From NCBI RefSeq assembly GCF_000424585.1, contig NZ_AUKE01000008.1:124001-188000 (forward strand): a stretch of DNA of 64,000 nucleotides, given 5' to 3'. This document shows positions 15,654 through 25,566 of this stretch, in pieces. Origin of the DNA: Butyrivibrio sp. MC2013 (lineage in GTDB: Bacteria; Bacillota; Clostridia; Lachnospirales; Lachnospiraceae). The position numbers were made by a program, and so were the translations under genes. Position 1 is the stretch's first letter, and each line of letters starts with the position of its first letter. The notes beneath the pieces were generated by a model, which ran no database searches, was not told the origin of the DNA, and saw nothing but the letters and a program-made list of their open reading frames with translations.

Positions 15654-17765
15654 ATGCAGATCATTGAACTGACCAAGGGGCAATATCTCCATAAAAAAGG
15701 AAGCACCGTATCCACCATAGATATCATCTCCAAGGGTGAACTGCGTGTCAGCGGAGAAAACCTGGAATTCAGACTGGGAGGAAGCGAGATCGTCGCCCTC
15801 ATGGAGGCAGCCGGGGGCGAGAGACGTTTTGACTATCAGTGCGAAACAGACAGCTGCGTTGTATGCTCATATCCCTATTCTGACTTATCCGACCTCACAG
15901 CGATCATAAAGGCCAATCCCAAAATAGCGCCGCTTCTGTGCTCAGGGATCATCAAGACTATCCACTCCGTAGATGATGCGCTGAATGCTGCTTATGAGGA
16001 AATCGCAGCTGCTTATGATTCTGTAAAATCAGACCAGGCCGATTATCCAACTCTATGCGCTTTCACAGGCAGCAACCAAATGACCTTTACCGAACTTATC
16101 ACTTTAACTCCTTGTCCCAGGCCCAATCCTCTTCCCGGCTGGACCATACCTGCCATCAAGGGGCTCTTTGAGCACGATTCCTATTTTAGAAAGAATCTCT
16201 ATAGCATAAGCGCTGACATTGATACAGGCATCATCTGCTCTCTCTCATATATACTCAAAGATTTGAAAGAAGCCGCTATTGAGCTTAGCTCCTACAAAAA
16301 AGATTTTGACGAAAAGACAAGGGAATTTCGTAATACTATCAATATCATCCGTGCAAAAGCTGAATCCATAACCAATAATACCGGCGATGATGATTCCGTA
16401 CCGGAATTCAAGAATGTTGCAGAGACCCTTATGTCCTATGCCGGTCTTGACGCCGAAACTGCTGACATGTTTTTAGTAGCCCTGAATAACTACAAGCACA
16501 TGACCACAAGGGACAGCTATTCCGACGAATACAGACATGTCAAGAATTCCCTGACTCCGCTTTTCTATAAGCTATATTCCAAGGTATTCTTCAAGACGCT
16601 AACAGATGACAATATACCCGAAGTAGTTATGATGTTCTTGCTATTTGGCTATTCCGATGAAGATCTGCTCTCAAGGCCTATGACAGAGAACCTCTACAGG
16701 ACCATGAAATCCATTATCCCGGATAAATCCGGCAAGGTCATGACCCTCTATGACTGGCTCAAAAAAATATACTACATGGAAATAGAGCCTTCCAGAAACG
16801 AGTTCAACCTTGACTATGCAGGCTATCTCAAGGAGCAAAAAAGTCAGGGCGTCATAGACGAGGACGAAGTAAAGCGGCTCTTTGATGATCCTGCCAACAG
16901 AGTATTATTCGAGATCAATAATTTCTTTATGGTAGAAAACAGGGTGACCTATGGCCAGGCATCCAGCTTCATCCCCCTTATGAAGGATGAAGACATGATA
17001 AAGTCACCTGCCGAATGTATCATGAACGCTTCTGCCATATATGGCGAGCTGGATAAGATAAGGCATGATGATTTCAGCCTCTTCTACAGAGAGGTCATGT
17101 ATTCCAATCCCAAAGCAGGGCTCAACACCTACTTTTACAATGAAGAGGTCCTGCCCTATTTTGTACTCCTCCCCAATTGCGGCTCCAAGCTCAGCCTCTG
17201 GCAGGAGATCGAGGGCAAAAAGAGAAACACCCCGGCCAGATTTGCCATATCCCTCTTCCATACTGCAGACCTCTATGATAATCTCCTTAGAGCTTGCGGT
17301 GAATACAGGTGGGAAATGTGCAAGACCATACAGGGTGTACACTGGAATGATGTGACAGATCCTTCACTTACTGCAGAATATTGTGATTATCTCCAGTTCT
17401 ACAAGAAGAACAGGATGCTCAGCAGCGAGCAAAAGGAAAAGATATACCAGGAACTCAAGAAATACTCCAATAGATATAATACTGTATTTATAGCCAATTA
17501 CATGTCCTATATGAAATTTGAAAGAGTAGGTTCCCTGCGTCTGAACAAGCCTGCGCGCTCTATTATCTTTAGCTACTGCCCTTTTAGTAAGGATCTGAGG
17601 CAGCGTCTTGCTTCCTCTCCCCAATACGGAGAGCTATTAAAGGCCTATGATATCAAGAAGAGCGCAGAACTGCATACTCTGGCAAACCTTATGGCCAAGG
17701 TCGAAAAGACAGGAGCCGAGATGCCTCAGGAACTCATAAAGCAGAAAAAGTTCCTGGAAATGTAA
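15654..17765 (+). CDS. Large protein with N-terminal cyclic-nucleotide-binding-like domain, unknown function
   Basis: This 703-residue soluble protein starts with a CAP/CNMP-type beta-roll pattern (about 1-110: LTKGQYLHKKGSTVSTIDIISKGELRV). A long, mostly helical region follows that I do not recognise; it has no membrane helices, helix-turn-helix or catalytic motif. It therefore looks unlike a CRP-type regulator. The ATG follows AGGAAGGA. The flagellar-type promoter just upstream suggests a role linked to motility or signalling. It stands alone, with a bidirectional terminator after it. Confidence 0.85.
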   Translation: MQIIELTKGQYLHKKGSTVSTIDIISKGELRVSGENLEFRLGGSEIVALMEAAGGERRFDYQCETDSCVVCSYPYSDLSDLTAIIKANPKIAPLLCSGIIKTIHSVDDALNAAYEEIAAAYDSVKSDQADYPTLCAFTGSNQMTFTELITLTPCPRPNPLPGWTIPAIKGLFEHDSYFRKNLYSISADIDTGIICSLSYILKDLKEAAIELSSYKKDFDEKTREFRNTINIIRAKAESITNNTGDDDSVPEFKNVAETLMSYAGLDAETADMFLVALNNYKHMTTRDSYSDEYRHVKNSLTPLFYKLYSKVFFKTLTDDNIPEVVMMFLLFGYSDEDLLSRPMTENLYRTMKSIIPDKSGKVMTLYDWLKKIYYMEIEPSRNEFNLDYAGYLKEQKSQGVIDEDEVKRLFDDPANRVLFEINNFFMVENRVTYGQASSFIPLMKDEDMIKSPAECIMNASAIYGELDKIRHDDFSLFYREVMYSNPKAGLNTYFYNEEVLPYFVLLPNCGSKLSLWQEIEGKKRNTPARFAISLFHTADLYDNLLRACGEYRWEMCKTIQGVHWNDVTDPSLTAEYCDYLQFYKKNRMLSSEQKEKIYQELKKYSNRYNTVFIANYMSYMKFERVGSLRLNKPARSIIFSYCPFSKDLRQRLASSPQYGELLKAYDIKKSAELHTLANLMAKVEKTGAEMPQELIKQKKFLEM

Positions 17766-17857
17766 AAAAAGCTCAAAAAGCCAGTAGAAATCAAACTGTT
17801 ACAGGTCTTAATTCAACTAGTGATCAAATCACTTTTTGAAATAAATAGACATATTAA

Positions 17858-17905
17858 AAACTCACCATCAAGAGCAGCAAGTACTCCTAATGGTGAGTTT
17901 GTTTT
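17858..17905. terminator. Bidirectional terminator
   Basis: AAACTCACCAT (17858-17868) and ATGGTGAGTTT (17890-17900) form an 11-bp stem, with TTTGTTTT after it on the plus strand and TTTTTAATA on the minus strand. It serves the converging 703-residue gene and mscL. Confidence 0.85.
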
Positions 17906-17972
17906 GCAAATGATCATTCTAAGATAAAAGTCACAAGACTTCAATCCTGCAATTCAATCTATCATGATTCTA

Positions 17973-18434
17973 TCAAAGCGCTGATGTGCAGTGAGGGCAC
18001 TTTGTAGCATCCTTATTGATCTCAGATTTGCAATAAGGGCATATCTTAACAGGCTTAGGTGCCTCTTCTTCCTTCTTGGAAAGCTTGTCCCTAAGACGGT
18101 TCATAGTGCGAACCAGGAAGAATACTACTATTGCCATGAGCAGGAAGTTAATGACTACTGTAATGAATGTACCATAGTTAAGTGTAGCTGCTCCCATCTC
18201 CTGAGCCTGTGCCAGTGTGGCATACTTGCCGCCGTCCAGTGCAACAAACCAGTTGGTAAAATCAATACCGCCTGTAATGACACTGATTATAGGCATGATG
18301 ATGTCGTCTACAAGAGAGGTTATGATCTTCTGGAATGCTCCTCCGATAATAACACCCACTGCCATATCCATCACATTGCCCTTTGTGATAAACTCCTTGA
18401 ACTCACCGATGAAACCCTTTTTTTCTCCTGCCAT
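17973..18434 (-). CDS. mscL: Large-conductance mechanosensitive channel, with C-terminal zinc ribbon
   Basis: MscL opens under membrane tension to release solutes during osmotic downshock. The 153-residue product begins GFIGEFKEFITKGNVMDMAVGVIIGGAF, typical of the N-terminal and first membrane helix, with the second helix near 85-108. The C-terminus adds CPYC and CPHC pairs in place of the usual plain helix, a zinc-ribbon extension. AAGGAG precedes the ATG. It lies downstream of hflK-hflC. Confidence 0.95.
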   Translation of the reverse strand: MAGEKKGFIGEFKEFITKGNVMDMAVGVIIGGAFQKIITSLVDDIIMPIISVITGGIDFTNWFVALDGGKYATLAQAQEMGAATLNYGTFITVVINFLLMAIVVFFLVRTMNRLRDKLSKKEEEAPKPVKICPYCKSEINKDATKCPHCTSAL

Positions 18435-18482
18435 CTTCGGCTCCTTTCCCTGTACAGAATATACGAGTTAATTGCCTTTTAT

Positions 18483-19358
18483 TCAATCAGCATTCCCATA
18501 CAATATTCTAACAAGCTCAGAATCCTTGTCAAGAATGATGGTATCTTCACTGCCTGAAAGACTGTTCTTTAGAGCTTCTATGGATCTGGAATAATTATAA
18601 AACTCAGCCTTATCCTCAGTATTATAAGCCTCGGATAATATCTTCATATACTCTGCTTCGCCCTCACCTTCAAGGCTGGCAGCTGTTGCCCTGGCTGCAG
18701 ATTCCTTAATGGATACCTGCTTGTCTGTCTCATTTTTTATCTTCTGAGCTTCAGACTCACCTTCTGCAGTATAGGATGCTGCGATATTCTGTCTTTCTGA
18801 GATCATACGCTCATATACTGCTTCCCTGTTATCCTCAGGAAGATCCAGAGCCTTTATCTCAGCCTGGAGTATTTCTATACCGTAGCCCTCAAGATCCTCC
18901 TGGGCATTGGTGGTGATAGCGCTGGTCAGCTGTTCACCTCTTGCAGCAATGACCTCTTCCTGGGTCATGGATGATATTTCAGTCTTGGTAGCATTATAAA
19001 CAGCTGCCTCGATCCTCTCCTGAGCCCTGTCGGATATAGCATTTAGTGTCTGGATATACTTCTTGGGATCAGTTACTTTCCAGAGTACATATGTATTAGT
19101 GATCATGCTCTTCTTGTCCCTGGTGATAACATCTGATTCGGGAATATCATAGATCACAGTAGCTGCTGATATAAACTGGCTGGTCTCTATAAAGGGAACC
19201 TTAAAATAAAGCCCCGGATCACTCTCAATCCTTGTAACCTTACCAAACTGTCTTATAGCAGCATATTCCTTGGGATATACAGTATATGTGCATGAGTAAA
19301 AAATGAATAGAGCGATCGCTATCACTGCCAGAGGCAGGATCAGTATTTTCTTCTTCAT
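18483..19358 (-). CDS. hflC: HflC-type SPFH membrane protein
   Basis: HflC and HflK form a membrane complex that modulates the FtsH protease. The 291-residue protein has one N-terminal membrane helix (about 5-22), the VYPKEYAAIRQFGKV start of the SPFH/band-7 domain, and a long Ala/Glu-rich coiled region (EGESEAQKIKNETDKQ). Its ATG overlaps the hflK stop by one base (TGATG), with the ribosome site encoded in hflK's last codons. So the two are translationally coupled. Confidence 0.92.
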   Translation of the reverse strand: MKKKILILPLAVIAIALFIFYSCTYTVYPKEYAAIRQFGKVTRIESDPGLYFKVPFIETSQFISAATVIYDIPESDVITRDKKSMITNTYVLWKVTDPKKYIQTLNAISDRAQERIEAAVYNATKTEISSMTQEEVIAARGEQLTSAITTNAQEDLEGYGIEILQAEIKALDLPEDNREAVYERMISERQNIAASYTAEGESEAQKIKNETDKQVSIKESAARATAASLEGEGEAEYMKILSEAYNTEDKAEFYNYSRSIEALKNSLSGSEDTIILDKDSELVRILYGNAD

Positions 19359-20383
19359 CAGTTATTTCCTCCCTCAGCTGAAGCTGTATCATTTGCTAAG
19401 CTGTTCTTTGGCGCTGCAGATTCTTCTCCCGTGAAGCTCTCAAGAGGCAGCATCTCCTGGGTCTGGCCATCAGTGATTATAACCTTGGCACCGGGAAGTA
19501 CATTCTCTATGGCTTCGTAGAACATACGCTGTTTGGTGATCAGAGGATATTTTTTGTACTCCTCATACATAGCATTGAATCTTGCTGTCTCACCTTCAGC
19601 TTCTGCTATCCTTGCTTCCTTGGCAGCCTCTGCAGCCTGGATTATAGCATCAGCGCTGGCATCTGCTGCAGGTATCTGCTCACTCTTGTACTTATTTGCA
19701 TTGTTGATCTTGGTTTCCTTGCTCTGCTTAGCTGTTTCCACCGCTTTAAAAGCCTGTATGATCTCTGCGGTAGGGGGCTCGGCATCCTGTACTGATATGT
19801 TGGTAACCATAAGACCTATATCCTGATTCATAAGCTCTTTTGCCAGGATCTCTTTGACCTCAGCCTGGATCTGGCTCTTACCTGTGGTAATTACCTCATC
19901 TACAGAATAATTAATAACTGTTGATCTGATAGCTGCCAGAGCCACGTTCTTCATGATCTCTTCGGGATCCTCTGAGTTAAAGAGATATCCTACAGGATCA
20001 GACACCTTGTATTCCATATAAAAATCTATATCTACAAAGTTAAAGTCCGAAGTGATCATGATACCTTCATCATCAATAGTGATATTCTGGCCATTATCAT
20101 CCACCGCATAACCAATACCGATACCATGGGTAGTCATATCCACCTTGTATACCGATTGTATAATAGGCAATTTAAAATATAGACCCGCTGTATTGGTGGT
20201 CACCACCTTACCAAACTGTACTACAACAGCCTGCTCCTCTTCCTCTACGGAATAAAAGCTGCCGGAGATGATCACAAAAGCGATGATTGCAACTATTATT
20301 GCTGTGATCAGGCCTCCGATCTTGCCCTTATTATTTTTGATGCTTTCACTAAAATCCACATCTACTACTTTGTCCTTCTTCAT
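19358..20383 (-). CDS. hflK: HflK-type SPFH membrane protein
   Basis: This 341-residue partner of HflC has one membrane helix (about 23-44), then VEEEEQAVVVQFGKVVTTNTAGLYFKLP, the SPFH signature, and an Ala/Glu-rich coiled coil. GGGAGG lies just before the ATG. The C-terminal ~35 residues are Ser/Ala/Asn-rich and probably unstructured. It sits in an hflK-hflC pair, downstream of hemZ by about 20 bp. Confidence 0.92.
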   Translation of the reverse strand: MKKDKVVDVDFSESIKNNKGKIGGLITAIIVAIIAFVIISGSFYSVEEEEQAVVVQFGKVVTTNTAGLYFKLPIIQSVYKVDMTTHGIGIGYAVDDNGQNITIDDEGIMITSDFNFVDIDFYMEYKVSDPVGYLFNSEDPEEIMKNVALAAIRSTVINYSVDEVITTGKSQIQAEVKEILAKELMNQDIGLMVTNISVQDAEPPTAEIIQAFKAVETAKQSKETKINNANKYKSEQIPAADASADAIIQAAEAAKEARIAEAEGETARFNAMYEEYKKYPLITKQRMFYEAIENVLPGAKVIITDGQTQEMLPLESFTGEESAAPKNSLANDTASAEGGNN

Positions 20384-20403
20384 AAGCCTCCCTTTCTATA
20401 TTG

Positions 20404-21957
20404 TTAATTGATAAAGAATTCCTTCATCTTATGAGATGTTTCTTTACAGTTTTCCATATATAACTTTACATCCTTGGGATTGCCAAAGCGTTCTATCCTG
20501 CCCTTCTCTGCTCCGCTATATACTCTCTTGGATACAGAGCCTGACCCCAGAGCCAGTATACTCTCTGTCTCCTCCATTGTGACTACATTGTAAAAGCACA
20601 TCTTCCCTTCCCTGCCGTAGCCTGTATTTTCAAAATTACCTCCAATATTCTTTTGCCTGTAGAGGTAATAAGGATGAAGGTCCATGCGCGCTGCATAGCT
20701 TGATGCCAGGTTCATCATCTCACCAGAGGTATCAAGGCCTCCCAGGCCATTTTCCTCCACGTATTGATAAAGATATGATGACCTCTTGATAGCCAGAGAA
20801 TGAACTGTAAGCTCATCTGGAGAAAGCTCCAATATCTTCCGGAGTGTGTTCTCCACATCCTTCTCTGTCTCCCTGGGAAGTCCCAGGATAAGGTCCATAT
20901 TGATATGATCAAATCCTGCTTCTCTTGCAGCATAATAGCTTTCTATGGTCTGCCTGCTGTCATGTGCTCTTCCTATGAGCTTTAGGGTCTCATCCTTCAT
21001 GGTCTGGGGATTGACGGATATTCTGGTCACTCCCCATTTCTTCATGACCCCTAGCTTGTCCATATCTATGGAATCTGGCCTTCCGGCTTCTGTTGTAAAC
21101 TCCCTGATCTGTCCCAGGTCAAAAGAGCTGTAGATCGCATCATAGAGCCTCTCAAGCCTGCCCGGTGATAATGTTGTTGGTGTACCACCTCCTATGTAGA
21201 CACTGTCACATCTCATGTCTTTAAAAACAGACGACATCTGTCTCATTTCATATTCAAGGCAGGACAGATAATCATCTATCTTCTTCTCCCATACAGCTGC
21301 AGGTGATGACATAAAGGAACAATATGCACATCTTGTGGGACAAAAAGGAATATTGACATATAGGGAATATCCTCTGCCATCCACAGTGCCCTGAAGTATC
21401 CGCCTCTCTCTGCCCGCTATCTCCATAGACAGATCAGCCTTTTCCCTGCTGCAGAGGAAGGTATCCGTCATATAGCTGTAAGCTTCATCCCGGCTTTCTC
21501 CTCTATCAAGCTTGTTTAGCACTATTTTCACAGGTCTGATGCCTGTAAGTGTACCCCAGGGAAGGCCAGAGCCTGTAATAGCGCTGAGAGCCCTGTACAG
21601 GAGCTGTTTGCATACATTCTTTGGCGAGTCCGCTACAATTGAAGAATCTACATTTTCATCCTTCAGGCATTTTTCTCTAAGAGATAGCTCTTTACCTTCT
21701 TCAGGACATGCCTTAAGAGATATATAGCCCTCTTCCCAGCTAAGCTCGATATAGATGACAAGCCTTACTGCTTCGCCATTCTCTTTTGGATTCTTATCCA
21801 CGGACTCAGACTTTAATCCAGGAGCATTCATTAGCTCTTCACCTTGCTCAGGCTCTGCTTTCAGTTCAAGCTTTACCTCTTCGCCCGGATAAAAGCTTTT
21901 TACCAGAGAATGTATATCATAAAAATATTTATCTTTATTTATATATACTAATATCAT
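20404..21957 (-). CDS. hemZ: HemZ-type radical SAM protein (coproporphyrinogen dehydrogenase family)
   Basis: This 517-residue HemN-like radical SAM protein has the 4Fe-4S cysteines in CPTRCAYCSF, the SAM-contacting VYIGGGTPTTL and GVTRISVNPQT segments. A 190-residue N-terminal extension is typical of the HemZ branch in Firmicutes. True coproporphyrinogen oxidation is unproven for that branch, so the reaction is an inference. It begins 3 bp after the hydrolase gene, suggesting joint expression. The ribosome site is weak, consistent with coupling. Confidence 0.88.
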   Translation of the reverse strand: MILVYINKDKYFYDIHSLVKSFYPGEEVKLELKAEPEQGEELMNAPGLKSESVDKNPKENGEAVRLVIYIELSWEEGYISLKACPEEGKELSLREKCLKDENVDSSIVADSPKNVCKQLLYRALSAITGSGLPWGTLTGIRPVKIVLNKLDRGESRDEAYSYMTDTFLCSREKADLSMEIAGRERRILQGTVDGRGYSLYVNIPFCPTRCAYCSFMSSPAAVWEKKIDDYLSCLEYEMRQMSSVFKDMRCDSVYIGGGTPTTLSPGRLERLYDAIYSSFDLGQIREFTTEAGRPDSIDMDKLGVMKKWGVTRISVNPQTMKDETLKLIGRAHDSRQTIESYYAAREAGFDHINMDLILGLPRETEKDVENTLRKILELSPDELTVHSLAIKRSSYLYQYVEENGLGGLDTSGEMMNLASSYAARMDLHPYYLYRQKNIGGNFENTGYGREGKMCFYNVVTMEETESILALGSGSVSKRVYSGAEKGRIERFGNPKDVKLYMENCKETSHKMKEFFIN

Positions 21958-21960
21958 AGT

Positions 21961-22611
21961 TTAAACCATATTAAAATAGTAATTATAGCGCTTTTCGTCA
22001 CCTATTGTGCTGGATCCGCCGTGTCCGGGGAGTACCAGAGTAGAATCAGGGAGTATTGACAGTTTGTCCTTAAGACTGCGCACCAGCCACGACATGGATC
22101 CTGTAGGAAAGTCGGTCCTTCCCACAGAGCCCTCAAAGAGAGTATCTCCGCTTATGAGTATACCGTCTTCCTCTATATAGTAGCAGCAGCTCCCTTCAGT
22201 GTGCCCGGGAGTAGCTATTACCTTGATCTTAAAGCCTGCCTCTTCTATTATCTCTCCGTCCTTTAGCCATTTATCAGGCCTTACCACTATGGGAGCGCCA
22301 TTTCCTGCAGAGAGGTTCATCTCCGGATCTGCGCACATGGCCTTCTCTCCTTCATAGGCTGCTACAAGAGCACCGCTCCTATCCTTAAGCTCATCCAGGC
22401 CTCCTATATGATCAAAGTGAGCATGGGTAAGCAGAATCATGCTCACCTTCAGACCTTTCTCAGATAGCTTGTCATATATCAGTGCACCTCTGTCTGCAGG
22501 GTCAAAGACTATGCAGCTCTTCTCACTGTTCTCATCGTCGTCATCCTTGTAGATAAAATAGCAATTGGTGGCCACAGGGCCAAGTAGCATCGAACCAAGC
22601 TTAGTTTCCAT
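21961..22611 (-). CDS. Metallo-beta-lactamase-fold hydrolase (glyoxalase II-like)
   Basis: This 216-residue hydrolase carries the zinc-binding LTHAHFDHIGG motif, a second histidine in ATPGHTEGSCCYY, an aspartate in ISGDTLFEGSVGRTD and the last histidine in LVLPGHGG. The pattern fits glyoxalase II-like thioester hydrolases. The substrate is unknown. AGGAGGTG supports the ATG at 22611. It lies between relA and hemZ, behind a structured leader. Confidence 0.9.
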   Translation of the reverse strand: METKLGSMLLGPVATNCYFIYKDDDDENSEKSCIVFDPADRGALIYDKLSEKGLKVSMILLTHAHFDHIGGLDELKDRSGALVAAYEGEKAMCADPEMNLSAGNGAPIVVRPDKWLKDGEIIEEAGFKIKVIATPGHTEGSCCYYIEEDGILISGDTLFEGSVGRTDFPTGSMSWLVRSLKDKLSILPDSTLVLPGHGGSSTIGDEKRYNYYFNMV

Positions 22612-22637
22612 GTCACACCTCCTGGAGAGCATTAACA

Positions 22638-22717
22638 AAGGCCCCGGCTGATCACCTGTCAGCACAGGGCCTTATTTGTTACTGCGATCCGGCTACCGGC
22701 CGGGGACATGCAGTAAC
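22638..22717. terminator. Two hairpins between the ppGpp gene and the hydrolase gene
   Basis: On the minus strand GTTACTGC / GCAGTAAC (22678-22717) comes first. AAGGCCC / GGGCCTT (22638-22673) follows, with an inner GCTGA/TCAGC stem and then TTTGTT. The second looks like a terminator, yet it ends only 26 bases before the next ATG. It may act as an attenuator of the hydrolase-hemZ genes. Confidence 0.55.
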
Positions 22718-22739
22718 ATTTTACGATCATTCTATAGCA

Positions 22740-25031
22740 TTAACCGGTACTTCGCTCTATATCTATAACATTCTCAATAGCGCGAAGCTTATCTGTAACA
22801 GTTATCAGTTCTTCTCTGCTGGATACCTGGAATGAGGTTTCCATGGTGGCCAGGCCCTGCTTACTGGTCCTGGTATTAAGGGATATGATACTGATATTGT
22901 TCTCAGTCAGTACTCTTGATACATCTGCCAAAAGGCCCTTACGGTCATTGGCAAATATCTTGATATCCGCAGCATACTTCTCGCCGCTAAGGACAGAATC
23001 ACTCTCCCACTTGGCTTCTATAAGCCTTGATCTGTCTTCTGCCACCATCTTGGTCACATTCACACAGTCGCTTCGGTGGATGGATACGCCTCTTCCTCTG
23101 GTGACAAAGCCTACGATGTCATCTCCCGGTACAGGATTGCAGCACCTGGAGAATCTCACAGCCACATCATGTACGCCTTTTACGATGATGGCACCGCCGG
23201 ACCAGTTACCGCCTACGCCCACAGGGCCGTAGGATTCATTGGCTGCAGCCAGCACCTCTTCATCAGTGAGATTCTTATGATGATCTCTGTCATAGAGCTC
23301 TACCAGCTTATTGACTACGCCGCCCTCTTTGAGACCACCGTGTCCTATAGCTGCCAGTACCGCATCCCAATCATGGAAGCCGTACTTGCGCACTATGATA
23401 TTCATATATTCGGGCTTTGCTATATCGGACAGCTCTATACTCTTGGTCTTGCAATAATCCGCGATCAGTTCCCTGCCCTTTGTAATATTCTCTTCCTTAA
23501 ACTGAGTCCTGAACCACTGGTTGATCTTATTTTTGGTAGAAGTAGAGCGGGCTATGGAGAGCCAGTCTCTGGAAGGGCCTTTGGAATTCTGGCTGGTGAT
23601 GATCTCTACCCGGTCGCCGTTCCTGATCTTGTAATCTATAGGCACCAGCTTGCCATTGACTTTGGCTCCTATCATCTTATTGCCTACTGCAGAATGTATG
23701 CTATAGGCAAAATCTATAGGAGTGGAACCGTTAGCCAGATTCTTGACATCACCCTGAGGGGTAAAGCAATATACATCATCACTAAAGAGATTCAAGTCAC
23801 TCTTTAAGAGATTCATAAATTCCTGGTTATCACTCATGTCCCTTTGCCATTCAAGGATCTGTCTGAGCCATACCAGCTTTTCTTCTTCCTGAGTCTCTAT
23901 CTTCTTGCCATCAGAGGCTTCCTTGTATTTCCAGTGAGCTGCGATACCGTACTCAGCAGCACGGTGCATATCATAGGTCCTGATCTGTATCTCGAAGGGT
24001 ACACCGTCAGTACCAATGAGAGTAGTATGCAGGGACTGATACATATTAGCCTTTGGCATGGCTATATAATCTTTAAACCTGCCGGGTATAGGCTTGTACA
24101 TCTCATGGATCACGCCCAGAGCTGCATAGCAGTCTTTGACACTCTCCACTATGATCCTCACTGCAAAGAGATCATATATCTGATCCAGAGTCTTGCCCTG
24201 ATTGTGCATTTTCTTGTATATACTAAAGAAATGCTTTACTCTTCCATTAACTTCGCCCTTTATACCGGCATCTGCAATGGCCTTTTCTATCCCCTGAGCG
24301 ATTGACTCAACATAGGATTCACGTTCTTCCTTCTTCTGGGCCACCTTGGCCTTAAGATCGGCATATATCTCAGGCTTTAAATATTTCAGTGACAGATCAT
24401 CAAGTTCTACCTTGATCTTGCTGATACCAAGCCTGCCTGCTATAGGTGAATAGATGTCCAGTGTCTCCTGGGCTATCCTATGCTGCTTCTCGCTGGGCAT
24501 ATGAGCCAGCGTCCTCATATTATGAAGTCTGTCCGCAAGCTTGATGAGTATGACTCTGATATCCCTTGCCATAGCCAGGAACATCTTTCTGAGGTTCTCA
24601 GCCTGCATCTCAAGCTGCTCTGCAGGTTTATTCCTGTAATCCTCAGGCAACTGCAGATTTTGCAGCTTGGTAACACCATCTACAAGAAGAGCTACGTCTT
24701 CGCCAAACTCATCTTCTATCTCAGACTTGGTCAGGATAGTATCCTCAACCACATCATGCAAGAGTCCTGCAGCTATAGTCTCCTTATCCATCTCCAGATC
24801 AGCAAGTATGATACCCACGCAAAGAGGATGGATGATATAAGGCTCGCCGGACTTTCTTAGCTGATCCTTGTGAGCTTCGTGTGCTATATTGTATGCCTTC
24901 TCGATCATAGTGATATCATCGGAAGGGTGATATTTACGAACACGCTCAATAAGGCCCCTGTAGAGATCCTCCGGAGCCTGAAATTCTTTTATGGATTCAA
25001 TTTTGCCGTCATCAAAGCGTTGTTCTATCAT
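22740..25031 (-). CDS. relA: Bifunctional (p)ppGpp synthetase/hydrolase
   Basis: Rsh makes and degrades the stringent-response alarmone. The 763-residue protein has an HD hydrolase domain with HDVVEDT and KLADRLHNMRTL intact, a synthetase domain with KDYIAMPKANMYQSLHTT, a TGS domain (about 400-465, VYCFTPQGDVKNL), and a C-terminal ACT domain (about 690-763). Both activities are expected from the motifs. It follows apt by 10 bp, the usual apt-relA arrangement in Firmicutes. Confidence 0.96.
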   Translation of the reverse strand: MIEQRFDDGKIESIKEFQAPEDLYRGLIERVRKYHPSDDITMIEKAYNIAHEAHKDQLRKSGEPYIIHPLCVGIILADLEMDKETIAAGLLHDVVEDTILTKSEIEDEFGEDVALLVDGVTKLQNLQLPEDYRNKPAEQLEMQAENLRKMFLAMARDIRVILIKLADRLHNMRTLAHMPSEKQHRIAQETLDIYSPIAGRLGISKIKVELDDLSLKYLKPEIYADLKAKVAQKKEERESYVESIAQGIEKAIADAGIKGEVNGRVKHFFSIYKKMHNQGKTLDQIYDLFAVRIIVESVKDCYAALGVIHEMYKPIPGRFKDYIAMPKANMYQSLHTTLIGTDGVPFEIQIRTYDMHRAAEYGIAAHWKYKEASDGKKIETQEEEKLVWLRQILEWQRDMSDNQEFMNLLKSDLNLFSDDVYCFTPQGDVKNLANGSTPIDFAYSIHSAVGNKMIGAKVNGKLVPIDYKIRNGDRVEIITSQNSKGPSRDWLSIARSTSTKNKINQWFRTQFKEENITKGRELIADYCKTKSIELSDIAKPEYMNIIVRKYGFHDWDAVLAAIGHGGLKEGGVVNKLVELYDRDHHKNLTDEEVLAAANESYGPVGVGGNWSGGAIIVKGVHDVAVRFSRCCNPVPGDDIVGFVTRGRGVSIHRSDCVNVTKMVAEDRSRLIEAKWESDSVLSGEKYAADIKIFANDRKGLLADVSRVLTENNISIISLNTRTSKQGLATMETSFQVSSREELITVTDKLRAIENVIDIERSTG

Positions 25032-25041
25032 AACGTCAGTA

Positions 25042-25566
25042 TTATTTGCCTTCGTATACTACTGCACTGTCAAGGCGGTATCCCTTGATTCTGTCTCTGC
25101 CATTAAGACCCGCCAGTTCCATCATTACCAGAACACCTGCAACCTCGCCGCCCAAGGACTCGACCAGTTTGATCATAGCCTCTGTAGTGCCGCCTGTTGC
25201 TATAAGATCATCCACGATCAGTACCTTCTGACCGGGAGTGATGCTGTCCTTATGCATCTCCAGAGTAGCCTTTCCATACTCCAGATCATAATCAACAGAA
25301 ACAGTTTCTGCCGGAAGCTTACCCTTCTTTCTGATCAGTACAAAAGGCTTATGCAGATTATATGCAATAGGTGTACCAAAGATAAAGCCTCTGGATTCAG
25401 CACCTACTACCACATCAAAATCAAGATCCTTTACCTTGTCCTGCATAGTATCAATAGCAAGCTTAAGGCCATCGGGATCCTGCATTACGGTAGTAATATC
25501 ACGAAACATGATTCCTTCTTCGGGAAAATCAGGAATAGTACGTACGTAATCTTTAAGTTCTTTCAT
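25042..25566 (-). CDS. apt: Adenine phosphoribosyltransferase
   Basis: Apt salvages adenine to AMP with PRPP. The 174-residue protein has the N-terminal IPDFPEEGIMFRDIT segment, GAESRGFIFG and the PRPP loop VLIVDDLIATGGT. AGGAGG lies eight bases before the ATG. It forms an operon with relA. Confidence 0.96.
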   Translation of the reverse strand: MKELKDYVRTIPDFPEEGIMFRDITTVMQDPDGLKLAIDTMQDKVKDLDFDVVVGAESRGFIFGTPIAYNLHKPFVLIRKKGKLPAETVSVDYDLEYGKATLEMHKDSITPGQKVLIVDDLIATGGTTEAMIKLVESLGGEVAGVLVMMELAGLNGRDRIKGYRLDSAVVYEGK

